NCBI RefSeq assembly: GCF_001590965.1
Contig: NZ_BCTW01000017.1
Span: 1-64,000, forward strand
DNA from: Novosphingobium lentum NBRC 107847
GTDB lineage: Bacteria > Pseudomonadota > Alphaproteobacteria > Sphingomonadales > Sphingomonadaceae
Length of the DNA stretch: 64,000 bases
Reading direction: 5' to 3'
Shown piece after piece: positions 36,470 through 44,165 of the stretch (position 1 is the first letter of the stretch; each line of letters begins with the position of its first letter). A program made the translations under genes and the position numbers. The notes beneath the pieces were generated by a model. It worked only from the letters and a program-made list of their open reading frames with translations. It ran no database searches and was not told the DNA's origin.

Positions 36470-37669
36470 ATGGCCGAACCCGCGATGCCTGATCCCGCAA
36501 TGGCCGGCCCCGTAACGGACCGGCGCGATATCCTGTTCGACGTCAGCCGGCTGATCTGGCGCAACTGGTCGGGGCGCCTGCCTACGGGGATCGACCGCGC
36601 GTGCATCGCCTACCTCGACCGCTACGCCGGCCGATCGCGCGCGGTGGTCCAGCGCCGGGAGCGGCGCTTCATCCTGTCGGCGGCCGCATCGGAACGGCTG
36701 TTCGCGGTGCTGAAAGGTGGCCGCGAGGGGATGCGCCCAGCGATCGCGCGCGCGCTGGCTCACGCTGCGCTGGACCGGTCGGGCGCGGCAGACACGCGCG
36801 GCCTCATCTACCTCAATGTCGGCCATACCGGGCTCGATGCGCCGGGCTTGCCCGGCTGGCTGGCGGCGCGCGGGTTGAAGCCGGTGTACCTGGTGCATGA
36901 CCTGATCCCGCTGACCCATCCCGAATTCTGCCGCGCGGGCGAAGCCGATCGCCACACGGCGCGGATGCGCAACCTGCTGCTGTCGGCGCGTGGGGTGATC
37001 GCCAATTCGGCAGCGACGCTTGACGATCTCGGCGCATTCGCGGCGGCTCAGGGTCTGGCCGTACCGGCATCGACCGTCGCCTGGCTGGGCGCAGAGCCGC
37101 TGGCCTCGCCGGTGGTCGCCGCCACGCAACCCCGCCCTTATTTCCTGTGCATCGGCACGATCGAGGGCCGCAAGAACCACGCGCTGCTGCTGCGCCTGTG
37201 GCAGGCGATGGCGCGGCGCGGCGAGGCCGCCATACCCGAGCTGGTGCTGGTCGGTCAGCGCGGCTGGGAAGCGCACGAAGCGCTGGCGCTGCTCGATCGA
37301 TCGGCGCTGCTGAGCGGCAACGTGCGCGAGTTGGGCCAGTGCGGGGACGCAGAGATGCATGCGCTGATCGCAGGCGCTCGCGCGGTGCTGATGCCGTCGT
37401 TCGCCGAAGGGTTCGGCATTCCGGTGATCGAGGCGCTGCAGCACGGCACCCCGGTGATCGCCAGCGACCTGCCGGTGTTCCGCGAGATTGCGGACGACAT
37501 CCCGGTGCTGCTCGATCCGCTCGACGGCCCGGCGTGGAGCCGCGCGATAAACGCCTTTGCCATCGAAGGGCCCGAACGCGCCCGCGCCGCCGCCGCGGCC
37601 GCCACGTTCACGCCGCCCACGTGGGACGCCCATTTCGATCGCGTGGACGCGTTGCTGGTGTCGATCTGA
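36470..37669 (+). CDS. Glycosyltransferase family 4
   Basis: The 399-residue protein is a GT-B enzyme. After a short disordered start it has DILFDVSRLIWRNWSGRLPTGIDR (about residues 20-43), a pattern shared with capsule and spore-coat GT4 enzymes. PVYLVHDLIPLTHPEF, FLCIGTIEGRKNH and the donor motif SFAEGFGIPVIEALQHG follow. ATG 36470 is preceded by AAGGAG nine bases upstream. It is the last capsule-type gene at the right edge of the locus, divergent from the lipid-desaturase gene and convergent with a transglutaminase-like gene. Sugar specificity is unknown. Confidence 0.9.
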   Translation: MAEPAMPDPAMAGPVTDRRDILFDVSRLIWRNWSGRLPTGIDRACIAYLDRYAGRSRAVVQRRERRFILSAAASERLFAVLKGGREGMRPAIARALAHAALDRSGAADTRGLIYLNVGHTGLDAPGLPGWLAARGLKPVYLVHDLIPLTHPEFCRAGEADRHTARMRNLLLSARGVIANSAATLDDLGAFAAAQGLAVPASTVAWLGAEPLASPVVAATQPRPYFLCIGTIEGRKNHALLLRLWQAMARRGEAAIPELVLVGQRGWEAHEALALLDRSALLSGNVRELGQCGDAEMHALIAGARAVLMPSFAEGFGIPVIEALQHGTPVIASDLPVFREIADDIPVLLDPLDGPAWSRAINAFAIEGPERARAAAAAATFTPPTWDAHFDRVDALLVSI

Positions 37670-37695
37670 CGCCTTGCCCCGCGTGCCAGCACCGA

Positions 37696-38505
37696 TCAGT
37701 CGGCAATCTCGTCGGTGCGCACCTCGAAACTGGCCAGCGTTGACCGGCCGAACGACGTGGTCAGCGCGGTATCCGTCGCATCGCGCCCGCGCGCCATCAG
37801 GATGCGGCCGATCCGGGGGGCGTTGTGCCGCGCATCGAACGTGCGCCACGCGCCGCCGAGATAGACCTCGAACCACGCCGAAAAGTCCATCGGCGCGGTA
37901 TCGGGTGGCACGCCGATGTCGCCGAGGTAGCCGGTGCAATAGCGCGCCGGAATGTTCATGCAGCGGCACAGCGTGATCGCCAGGTGGGCAAAGTCGCGGC
38001 ACACGCCCTGCCGTTCCTGATAGGCATCCCACGCGGTCTTGCTGGGGCGGGCATAGCTATAGCCGAACTCGATGTGGTTGTGGGTGAACGCCACGATCGC
38101 CTGCGCGCGCGCCCAGCCGGGTTCAATCGTGCCGAACAGCGACCAGGCCACGCCCAGCAGGCGGTCGGTCTCGCAATAACGGCTGCCCAGCAGGTAGATC
38201 AGCACATCGTCGGGCAAGTCCTCCACCGCATGCTGGATCGCGTCGGGCTCGGTCGGGTCGGGCAGACCGCTGTCCTCGATGGTGAAGTCGCACGACAGCG
38301 TCAGGCCGCCCGCGGGCACGGTCACGCGCGTGCAGATGTTGCCGTAATCGTCGAGGTAGTCGTAGATCGGCACCTCGGGCGTGGCGACGATGCGCTGCGC
38401 CGTGGTCAGGTCCTTGTTGCGCGACGGATGGATGCTGAGCATCGCCATCATCGGCGTGGGGACGTCGCACTTAAATCGGATGTCGTAGCCGGCTCGGATC
38501 AGCAT
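37696..38505 (-). CDS. Transglutaminase-like protein, His replaced by Ser
   Basis: The 269-residue protein belongs to the bacterial transglutaminase-like superfamily. The core has the nucleophile segment RQGVCRDFAHLAITLCR (about residues 165-181) and the last part of the triad in WRTFDARHN. At the position where many members have the catalytic histidine the sequence reads MDFSAWFEVYL, with serine. I believe some family members share this, but could not check. ATG 38505 has GAGGT seven bases upstream, five bases after the stop of the other transglutaminase-like gene, so the pair is an operon. Peptidase, transglutaminase or binding function cannot be decided. Confidence 0.83.
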   Translation of the reverse strand: MLIRAGYDIRFKCDVPTPMMAMLSIHPSRNKDLTTAQRIVATPEVPIYDYLDDYGNICTRVTVPAGGLTLSCDFTIEDSGLPDPTEPDAIQHAVEDLPDDVLIYLLGSRYCETDRLLGVAWSLFGTIEPGWARAQAIVAFTHNHIEFGYSYARPSKTAWDAYQERQGVCRDFAHLAITLCRCMNIPARYCTGYLGDIGVPPDTAPMDFSAWFEVYLGGAWRTFDARHNAPRIGRILMARGRDATDTALTTSFGRSTLASFEVRTDEIAD

Positions 38506-38510
38506 CTTGA

Positions 38511-39494
38511 TTACCTCGGCGATGGAAGTGGGGGCGATGGAAATGGGGGCGATGGAAATGGGGGCGATTGGGATGGAGACGATTGGAATGGAGCGGGGGC
38601 GGACGAGGTGACGGATGCGTCGGCGGGCTCGACGGCGATGCCGACCGACACGTCCATGCCGACAAAGCTGCCCGGAAAACCGGCCCAGGTGCCCGAAATC
38701 GGCACCGCCTGGTAAATGTCGCGCGTGACCGCGACGCGGATCAGGCCGTTGTTGCCGACGATGCCGTTGGTCGGGTCGAATTCGATCCAGCCGGAGCCGG
38801 GCAGGTACACGCGCACCCACGCATGGGTGTTGCCCCCGCCCAGCCGCGCGGTGCGCGCGTTGGGGTTATAGACGTAGCCCGACACGAACCGCGACGCGAA
38901 GCCCAGCGCGCGAACCGCCTCGATCATGAACATCGCATAGTCGCGGCAGGTGCCGCGCATCAGTTCCAGCGTCTCGATCGGCGTCTGCGTGCCCTTGGCG
39001 TGGCGCGGCACATAAGTGAACTGGCGGCGGATCGCCTCGGTCATGTCCGACAGCATCGCCAGCGTGTCGGTCGGCCCGCTGGGGTTGACGAAGCGGCGCG
39101 CCCAGCTGTCGATCCGGCGCTGCGGATCGAGGTGCTGGCGCTCGATCGAGCGCAGCAAGTCGGGCATTTCCTCCGACGAATACGTGAACGGATAACGGCG
39201 CGCGTAATCCTCGATGTGCACCGACTGCGGATCGCCCGGCCGGTGATCGAGCCGGATGCGGCTGTCAATGGAAAGGCGCTTGGCGCGGCGGCCGAACGTG
39301 GCGATCGCCACCGAATTGCCGAACACGTCCTGCAGCCAGCGCACTTCCGTGGGCGCGGGATCGATCGTCAGCGATCCTTCGAGCAAGTGCTGGTCATAGC
39401 TTTCGCGCGGCCGCACCATCAACCGATGTTCGCCAAAGCTGGCCGGCTGGGTGTAGGTATAGGTCGTGACGTGCGAGAGGTTGAGCAGTGGCAT
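38511..39494 (-). CDS. Transglutaminase-like protein with complete triad
   Basis: The 327-residue protein has an N-terminal beta domain of the transglutaminase-associated type (LNLSHVTTYTYTQPASFGEHRL) and a papain-like core with RGTCRDYAMFMIEAVRAL (Cys), NTHAWVRVYLPGSGW (His) and EFDPTNG (Asp). All three catalytic residues are therefore present. No signal peptide is visible. The tail is a Pro/Ser/Phe repeat encoded by five 15-bp units. ATG 39494 (MPLLNLSHV) fits the family better than the frame start at 39572. It is divergent from the amidohydrolase gene, with only 16 bp between starts. Confidence 0.87.
   Translation of the reverse strand: MPLLNLSHVTTYTYTQPASFGEHRLMVRPRESYDQHLLEGSLTIDPAPTEVRWLQDVFGNSVAIATFGRRAKRLSIDSRIRLDHRPGDPQSVHIEDYARRYPFTYSSEEMPDLLRSIERQHLDPQRRIDSWARRFVNPSGPTDTLAMLSDMTEAIRRQFTYVPRHAKGTQTPIETLELMRGTCRDYAMFMIEAVRALGFASRFVSGYVYNPNARTARLGGGNTHAWVRVYLPGSGWIEFDPTNGIVGNNGLIRVAVTRDIYQAVPISGTWAGFPGSFVGMDVSVGIAVEPADASVTSSAPAPFQSSPSQSPPFPSPPFPSPPLPSPR
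38521..38595. repeat. 15-bp tandem repeat
   Basis: Five adjacent units of 15 bp follow the pattern GATGGAAATGGGGGC; the first three differ at one base and the last two have several changes. They lie inside the 3' end of the transglutaminase-like gene and encode PPFPS-type units on the minus strand. Because the unit is a multiple of three, copy-number change keeps the frame. Confidence 0.85.
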
Positions 39495-39510
39495 CGAAGT
39501 TCCGCAATCC

Positions 39511-40290
39511 ATGACCGCCGACCAAGGCCCGCACCTGCTTGCAGCCGGCGACCTGCCGCCCGCTATCGTCACAAACCCCGCTGGCGGCGCTTCGTTCCTC
39601 CTGATCGGCGATCATGCGGGCCACGCCGTCCCTTCGGCGCTGGGTTCGCTCGGGCTGGCGGCGGCGGAACTGCAGCGCCACATCGCCATCGACATCGGGG
39701 TCTCGTCGCTGGGCCGCGCATTGTCTGCGGTGCTTGACGCCCCGTTCGTCGAACAGCGCTATTCGCGGCTGGTGGTTGATTGCAACCGCTGGCCCGATGC
39801 GGTCGACCTGATCGCGCCGGTCAGCGACGACACGCCGATTCCCGGCAATGTCGGGCTTTCCGCCATGGCCCGCGAACAGCGGATGACGGAGATCTTCGAG
39901 CCCTATCACCAGGCCATCGCCGACACGATCGCTGGCCGCAGCGCAGGTGGCCAGACGCCGTCGCTGATCGCGCTGCACAGCTTCACCCCGGTGATGAACG
40001 GGTTTTTCCGACCCTGGCACATCGGCGTCCTGCACGATGAAGGCGACACGCGGCTGGCGCTGGGCTTGCTGCGCCACCTTAAGCAGGTGCCCGACGTGTG
40101 CGTGGCCGACAACGAGCCCTACCGGATGGACGCGACCGACTACACCGTGCCCCGCCACGCCTATCGCGCCGGCCTGCCTTACGTCGAGATCGAGGTGCGG
40201 CAGGACCTGCTGGCGGACGACGCGGGAGTGGCGAAATTCGCCCGGATTCTGGCAGACGGCCTGTTGGCGGCAGCAGCAACGCTCGTCTGA
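39511..40290 (+). CDS. N-formylglutamate amidohydrolase family protein
   Basis: The 259-residue protein resembles HutG-type N-formylglutamate amidohydrolases: LLIGDHAGHAVPS (about residues 33-45), HIAIDIGV, YSRLVVDCNRWP, IALHSFTPVMNGFFRPWHIGVLH and VADNEPYRMDATDY. The conserved histidines, aspartates and glutamate are those of the zinc-dependent family. No other histidine-degradation gene is nearby, so the substrate may be another N-acyl amino acid. ATG 39511 is 16 bp from the divergent transglutaminase start, so promoters must overlap coding sequence. Confidence 0.87.
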   Translation: MTADQGPHLLAAGDLPPAIVTNPAGGASFLLIGDHAGHAVPSALGSLGLAAAELQRHIAIDIGVSSLGRALSAVLDAPFVEQRYSRLVVDCNRWPDAVDLIAPVSDDTPIPGNVGLSAMAREQRMTEIFEPYHQAIADTIAGRSAGGQTPSLIALHSFTPVMNGFFRPWHIGVLHDEGDTRLALGLLRHLKQVPDVCVADNEPYRMDATDYTVPRHAYRAGLPYVEIEVRQDLLADDAGVAKFARILADGLLAAAATLV

Positions 40291-40396
40291 GCGCAACCTG
40301 CGCTATCGCCACAGCGGAGCACGGTGCTATCGGGCGGCGAAACCCCTTCGTACCGCCCGGCTTTGGCTGGGTGCGCCATAGCCGGACTAACCAGAC

Positions 40397-41374
40397 GTGA
40401 CCGATCCCAACCTCCCGATCCGCGTCGCCGCGCTGTACCACTTCGTGCCGTTTGCCGATTGCCGGGGCTTGCGCGATCCGCTGGCCGCGCTGTGCGAGCA
40501 CCTTGGGATCAGGGGCACCATCCTGCTCGCGCCCGAGGGGATCAACGGCACCGTCGCCGGATCGCCCGACGCGATTACGCACGTGATCGACCACCTCCGC
40601 GCGCTGCCCGGTTGCGCCGGGCTGGAGGTCAAGCTGTCGGGCGCGGCGGAGATGCCGTTCCACCGCATGAAAGTGCGGATCAAGCGCGAGATCGTGACGA
40701 TGGGCCAGCCCGCGATCGATCCGCTGACCGACGTCGGCCACTATGTCGCGCCCGAGGACTGGAACGCGCTGATCGCCGATCCCGCGACGATCGTGATCGA
40801 TACCCGGAACGACTACGAAGTCGCGGTCGGCACGTTTGCCGGTGCGGTCGATCCCGACATCGCCACGTTCCGCGACTTTCCCGCGTGGTTCCGCGCCCGG
40901 CGCGCCGCGCTGTTGGGCGAAGGAACGCCGCCGCGCGTGGCGATGTTCTGCACCGGCGGCATCCGCTGCGAGAAATCGACCGCGTTCCTCAAGGCCGAAG
41001 GGCTGGACGAAGTCTATCACTTGCGCGGGGGGATCCTCAAATACCTTGAGACCGTGCCCGAGGACGAGAGCCTGTGGCAGGGCGAATGCTTCGTGTTCGA
41101 CCAGCGCGTGACCGTGCGCCACGGCCTTGCGCCGGGCAGTTACGGCCTGTGCCACGCCTGCCGCCGCCCGGTGCGCGCCGCCGACCGCGCCTCGCCGCTG
41201 TTCGAGGACGGGGTGAGCTGCCCCGCTTGCCACGCCGAACGCAGCGACGCGCAGCGCCAGGGCTATCGCGAGCGGCACAAGCAGGAACGGCTCGCCGCGC
41301 AGCGCGGGACGACGCATGTTGGGGCGGCGGGCGCGGCGGCGACCGGTGAGGCAGGCGATGACCCCCACGGCTAG
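40397..41374 (+). CDS. trhO: TrhO/YceA-type rhodanese, tRNA U34 hydroxylase
   Basis: TrhO uses oxygen to hydroxylate uridine 34 of certain tRNAs, an early step to 5-methoxy- or oxyacetyl-uridine. The 325-residue protein has an N-terminal acylphosphatase-like domain ([17 protein letters not shown]), [29 protein letters not shown], and the catalytic rhodanese loop [13 protein letters not shown] with the active cysteine. Its C-terminus has CHACRRPV and CPAC, possibly a zinc site. The start is GTG 40397. It overlaps the next gene by 17 bp. Confidence 0.93.
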   Translation: MTDPNLPIRVAALYHFVPFADCRGLRDPLAALCEHLGIRGTILLAPEGINGTVAGSPDAITHVIDHLRALPGCAGLEVKLSGAAEMPFHRMKVRIKREIVTMGQPAIDPLTDVGHYVAPEDWNALIADPATIVIDTRNDYEVAVGTFAGAVDPDIATFRDFPAWFRARRAALLGEGTPPRVAMFCTGGIRCEKSTAFLKAEGLDEVYHLRGGILKYLETVPEDESLWQGECFVFDQRVTVRHGLAPGSYGLCHACRRPVRAADRASPLFEDGVSCPACHAERSDAQRQGYRERHKQERLAAQRGTTHVGAAGAAATGEAGDDPHG

Positions 41375-42008
41375 GCCGGTCCTCTACAGCTTCCGGCGCT
41401 GCCCTTACGCGATGCGCGCGCGGCTGGCGCTGCTGGCCAGCGGCACGGCGTGCGACATCCGCGAAGTCCGGCTGGCGCGCAAACCGCCGGAATTGCTCGC
41501 CGCATCCGCCAAGGCGACGGTCCCGGTCATGGTGCTGCCCGACGGCAGCGTCATCGACCAAAGCCTCGACATCATGCGCTGGAGTCTGGCGCGCGCCGAT
41601 CCCGAAGGCTGGCTCGATCGCGACGACCCCGCGCTGATCGCCGCCAACGACGGCCCGTTCAAGCACCACCTCGACCGCGCCAAGTACCCCGACCGCCACG
41701 ACGGTGATCCCGCCCCGCACCGCGCGGCATGCGTGGCGCTGCTCCATGAGTTGGAACCCCGGCTGGCGCGGGCGGACAACCTGTGCGGCACCGCGCGCGG
41801 GCTGGCGGACATGGCGATCCTGCCGTTCGTGCGCCAGTTCGCGGCGATCGACACGGCGTGGTTCGCGGCCCAGCCATTGCCCGGCGTGCAGCGCTGGCTG
41901 GCGCGTCACCTCGGCTCGGCACTGTTCGAGGGCGCGATGGTGCGGCTCGATCCGTGGCAGGCGGGCGATGCGCCGGTCGTGTTCGCCAGCGCTAACTCAA
42001 CAGGTTGA
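41358..42008 (+). CDS. Glutathione S-transferase-like protein
   Basis: The 216-residue protein has a thioredoxin-like N-terminal domain, [20 protein letters not shown] (about residues 9-28), with the CPYAMRAR pattern of GST-like/glutaredoxin-like proteins. [19 protein letters not shown] supplies the cis-proline and the glutathione-recognition serine region, and a helical C-terminal domain follows. ATG 41358 lies inside the end of trhO, so the two are probably cotranscribed. The substrate is unknown. Confidence 0.85.
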   Translation: MTPTARPVLYSFRRCPYAMRARLALLASGTACDIREVRLARKPPELLAASAKATVPVMVLPDGSVIDQSLDIMRWSLARADPEGWLDRDDPALIAANDGPFKHHLDRAKYPDRHDGDPAPHRAACVALLHELEPRLARADNLCGTARGLADMAILPFVRQFAAIDTAWFAAQPLPGVQRWLARHLGSALFEGAMVRLDPWQAGDAPVVFASANSTG

Positions 42009-42039
42009 CGAAACCGCTTTGCCGGCCCAACAGGCCGAT

Positions 42040-42165
42040 GTCATCTGGGGAGTAGCCAGCCGTTCATCGCGAACGGGCCCGTGCGTCAACATGCTCGATC
42101 TAGCGATCGTGGTGCGCGGGGAACGCCAAGGCGTTCGGGCGAGACCAATGGCATCTCACCTCCGT
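42040..42165 (+). ncRNA. yybP-ykoY manganese riboswitch
   Basis: The leader of the GDT1-family gene carries the conserved blocks of the yybP-ykoY element in order: GGGGAGTAGCC (42047-42057), GTCAACATGCTC (42085-42096) and GGGCGAGACCAATGG (42137-42151). Variable helices lie between them. This class binds manganese and turns on manganese-export genes. The downstream product is a UPF0016/GDT1 transporter, a known target of the class. The outer boundaries are approximate. Confidence 0.85.
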
Positions 42166-42230
42166 CCGGGTCGGGCGGCGGGTGTGATGTCCGTTGGAAT
42201 TGCCGAGCCGCCCGACCCCGGAGACATATC

Positions 42231-42800
42231 TTGGAAGCCCTGCTCACATCGACCGCCGTGGTCGCCCTCGCCGAAATTGGCGACAAGACGCAGCTGCTGG
42301 CGATCCTGCTGGCCACGCGGTTCCGCAAGCCCTGGCCGATCGTGGCGGGCATCTTCTTTGCGACGATCGCCAACCATTTCCTCGCCGCGCTGCTGGGATC
42401 GGAAGTCGCCTCGTTCCTCGACGGGCACTGGTTCCGCTATGCGGTCGCCGCCTCGTTCATCGCCATGGCGATCTGGACGCTGATCCCCGACAAGATCGAC
42501 GATCTGGAGGACAAGCCCGCCCGCTTCGGCGCGTTCGTGACCACGGTGGTGGCGTTCTTCCTGGTCGAGATGGGCGACAAGACCCAGATCGCCACGGTGG
42601 CGCTGGGCGCACGCTTTCACGATGTGGTGCACGTCACCATGGGCACCACCATTGGCATGATGCTGGCCAATGTGCCCGCGGTGTTCCTGGGCCACGAACT
42701 GCTCAAGCACGTGTCGCTGAACGTGGTGCGCATCGTGGCCGCGACGCTGTTCCTGCTGATCGGCCTGTGGCTGCTGGCGCAGACCGCCGGGCTGGTGTGA
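42231..42800 (+). CDS. GDT1/UPF0016 (TMEM165-like) manganese transporter
   Basis: The 189-residue integral membrane protein has two copies of the family signature: ALAEIGDKTQLLAILLA (near residue 12) and LVEMGDKTQIATVALGA (near residue 105). About six hydrophobic helices are arranged as an inverted duplication. The acidic ExGDKT motifs bind the transported cation. Bacterial members export manganese, and the riboswitch just upstream supports that role. The start is TTG 42231, preceded by CGGAGA with six bases between; the frame extends to 42081, but that part is the riboswitch. Confidence 0.92.
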   Translation: MEALLTSTAVVALAEIGDKTQLLAILLATRFRKPWPIVAGIFFATIANHFLAALLGSEVASFLDGHWFRYAVAASFIAMAIWTLIPDKIDDLEDKPARFGAFVTTVVAFFLVEMGDKTQIATVALGARFHDVVHVTMGTTIGMMLANVPAVFLGHELLKHVSLNVVRIVAATLFLLIGLWLLAQTAGLV

Positions 42801-42826
42801 GGGTTTTTGCCGACTGACGTCGGATA

Positions 42827-42862
42827 CGGCACCGGCCCGCTAACCCGAGCGGGCCGGTGCCG
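42827..42862. terminator. Strong hairpin between convergent genes
   Basis: A perfect 15-bp stem (CGGCACCGGCCCGCT at 42827-42841 with its complement at 42848-42862) closes a 6-base loop. It lies between the stop of the GDT1 gene and the stop of the convergent hydrolase gene, and may terminate both transcripts. No T-tract follows on either strand, so function is inferred from position and stability. Confidence 0.6.
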
Positions 42863-42877
42863 CCTCCATCAGAAAAT

Positions 42878-43870
42878 TCAGGCCACCTCACGCAGGATCG
42901 CGGCGACGTCCATCTCGGGCGGCAGCGAGGGGTTTGTGGTGTGCCATGTCGGCACCCACGAATCGGGCTTGTGCCCCCACATATTGAGCTGGCCCAGCGC
43001 ATCGAACAGCCCGAGATACTGGTAGTATTTCGCGCCCGGCGCATCCGCCGCGATCGGGCAGCCCAGCGTGACCACCTTCACCCCATGCGTCTGGCCCGCA
43101 TCGAGCGAGCGCAGCGCATTGCCGATCTGCAGCGCGCCCTTGCTGTGCCCGACCAGCATTCCGAACGGCCGGGCGCGGTCCTGCATCAGCGCGTGCAACA
43201 CGTCGGACGATCCCGAGCCGCTGCGGAACACCGGCGCGCCGTGCAAGGTGGGGGCATCGGGCACCGAAGCCGGCAGTTGCCGCCCGACCGCAGCGGCCTT
43301 GGGCGCGGCGTTGGCCAGCGCGTTCTGGACCACGGTCTTGGTGCCCAGCCAGTCGTGCAGGCCAAACCCGAACCACCCGCCCAGCGCCTGCTGGACGACG
43401 TCGGCCACGCCATAGCCCGGCACGATTGCCAGCACCGGCTTGCGCAAGGCCTTGGACACCGCCCACGCCAGCGCCGCGCTGCCCAGCGCCGAACTGCCGA
43501 CGCCGGTGATCGTCGCGACATCCACCGCGCGCGTCTCCGGGTAGGGTGAGGTCAGGTAGGCTTCGACGCTGATGTACTTGTGCACATACGGCGCGGTCGC
43601 GGCATCGATCAGCAGCAGCGAGCCTTCGGGATCGGCCAGCGCATCGAAATCGATGATCCGCGACGGCAGCTTCTCGCCCGCCGCCGCCATCGCCTTGTCC
43701 AGCCCGGCGAAATCGGCGCGCAGCCCCGGCACATCATAGAACACGCCGTCGAGCGCGGTGTTGACCGTGCGGCAGGCCTGGACCGCAGACTTTACCAGCG
43801 CAGTGGGAAGTTCGAACTGCGCAAGGCCGGGAATGCCGGCTGGCTCGGGCTGGTTGGTTCCTGGCGTCAT
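42878..43870 (-). CDS. Alpha/beta-hydrolase-like protein of unknown function
   Basis: The 330-residue protein has MLVGHSKGALQIGNALRSL (about residues 252-270), a GxSxG nucleophile elbow, followed by VVTLGCPIAAD, where hydrolases place the acid residue, and a late histidine in WVPTWHTT. A hydrophobic stretch (SSALGSAALAWAVSKAL) precedes it, but there is no signal peptide. I recognise the fold, not the family. ATG 43870 was chosen because GGGGGA stands seven bases upstream; the frame opens at 44062, inside a repeat. Lipase or polyester-related activity is possible but not shown. Confidence 0.75.
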   Translation of the reverse strand: MTPGTNQPEPAGIPGLAQFELPTALVKSAVQACRTVNTALDGVFYDVPGLRADFAGLDKAMAAAGEKLPSRIIDFDALADPEGSLLLIDAATAPYVHKYISVEAYLTSPYPETRAVDVATITGVGSSALGSAALAWAVSKALRKPVLAIVPGYGVADVVQQALGGWFGFGLHDWLGTKTVVQNALANAAPKAAAVGRQLPASVPDAPTLHGAPVFRSGSGSSDVLHALMQDRARPFGMLVGHSKGALQIGNALRSLDAGQTHGVKVVTLGCPIAADAPGAKYYQYLGLFDALGQLNMWGHKPDSWVPTWHTTNPSLPPEMDVAAILREVA

Positions 43871-44011
43871 CGCGGTATCCCCCATGGCGAGTCCCGATCG
43901 TACCGGAATTCGTGCTGCAGCGCAGCAAAATGCGGGTGTGACGGGATGATCCGGGCGGCGTTTGCGATGAGGGGTGGGTGGTTTGAACATGATGCGCGAT
44001 ATCTGAATCCC

Positions 44012-44132
44012 CCGCTCATGGTGAGGAGGGGCTGAGCTCGTCGAACACCCGTCTCGAACCACTGCCCCGAACTACCGGTCTGTGCTTCGAGACGCCATTT
44101 CGACAAGCTCAACGGCTCCTCAGCATGAGCGG
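44012..44132. repeat. Long intergenic inverted repeat (REP-like palindrome)
   Basis: Two arms of about 50 bases (44012-44061 and 44083-44132) pair with few mismatches around a 21-base centre. Shared blocks read CCGCTCATG, TGAGGAG, TGAGCT, GTCGAA and GTCTCGAA in the left arm, with their complements in reverse order on the right. It fills the gap between the hydrolase gene and dnaE2. The design matches mobile palindromic repeats scattered through bacterial genomes; only one copy is visible here. Confidence 0.8.
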
Positions 44133-44165
44133 TTTTGATTGACCGCACGATGCTCAACCTGCCGT

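Noticed and set aside
38521..38595. Short array considered as CRISPR
   Set aside because: The units are adjacent with no spacers and lie in frame in a coding region.
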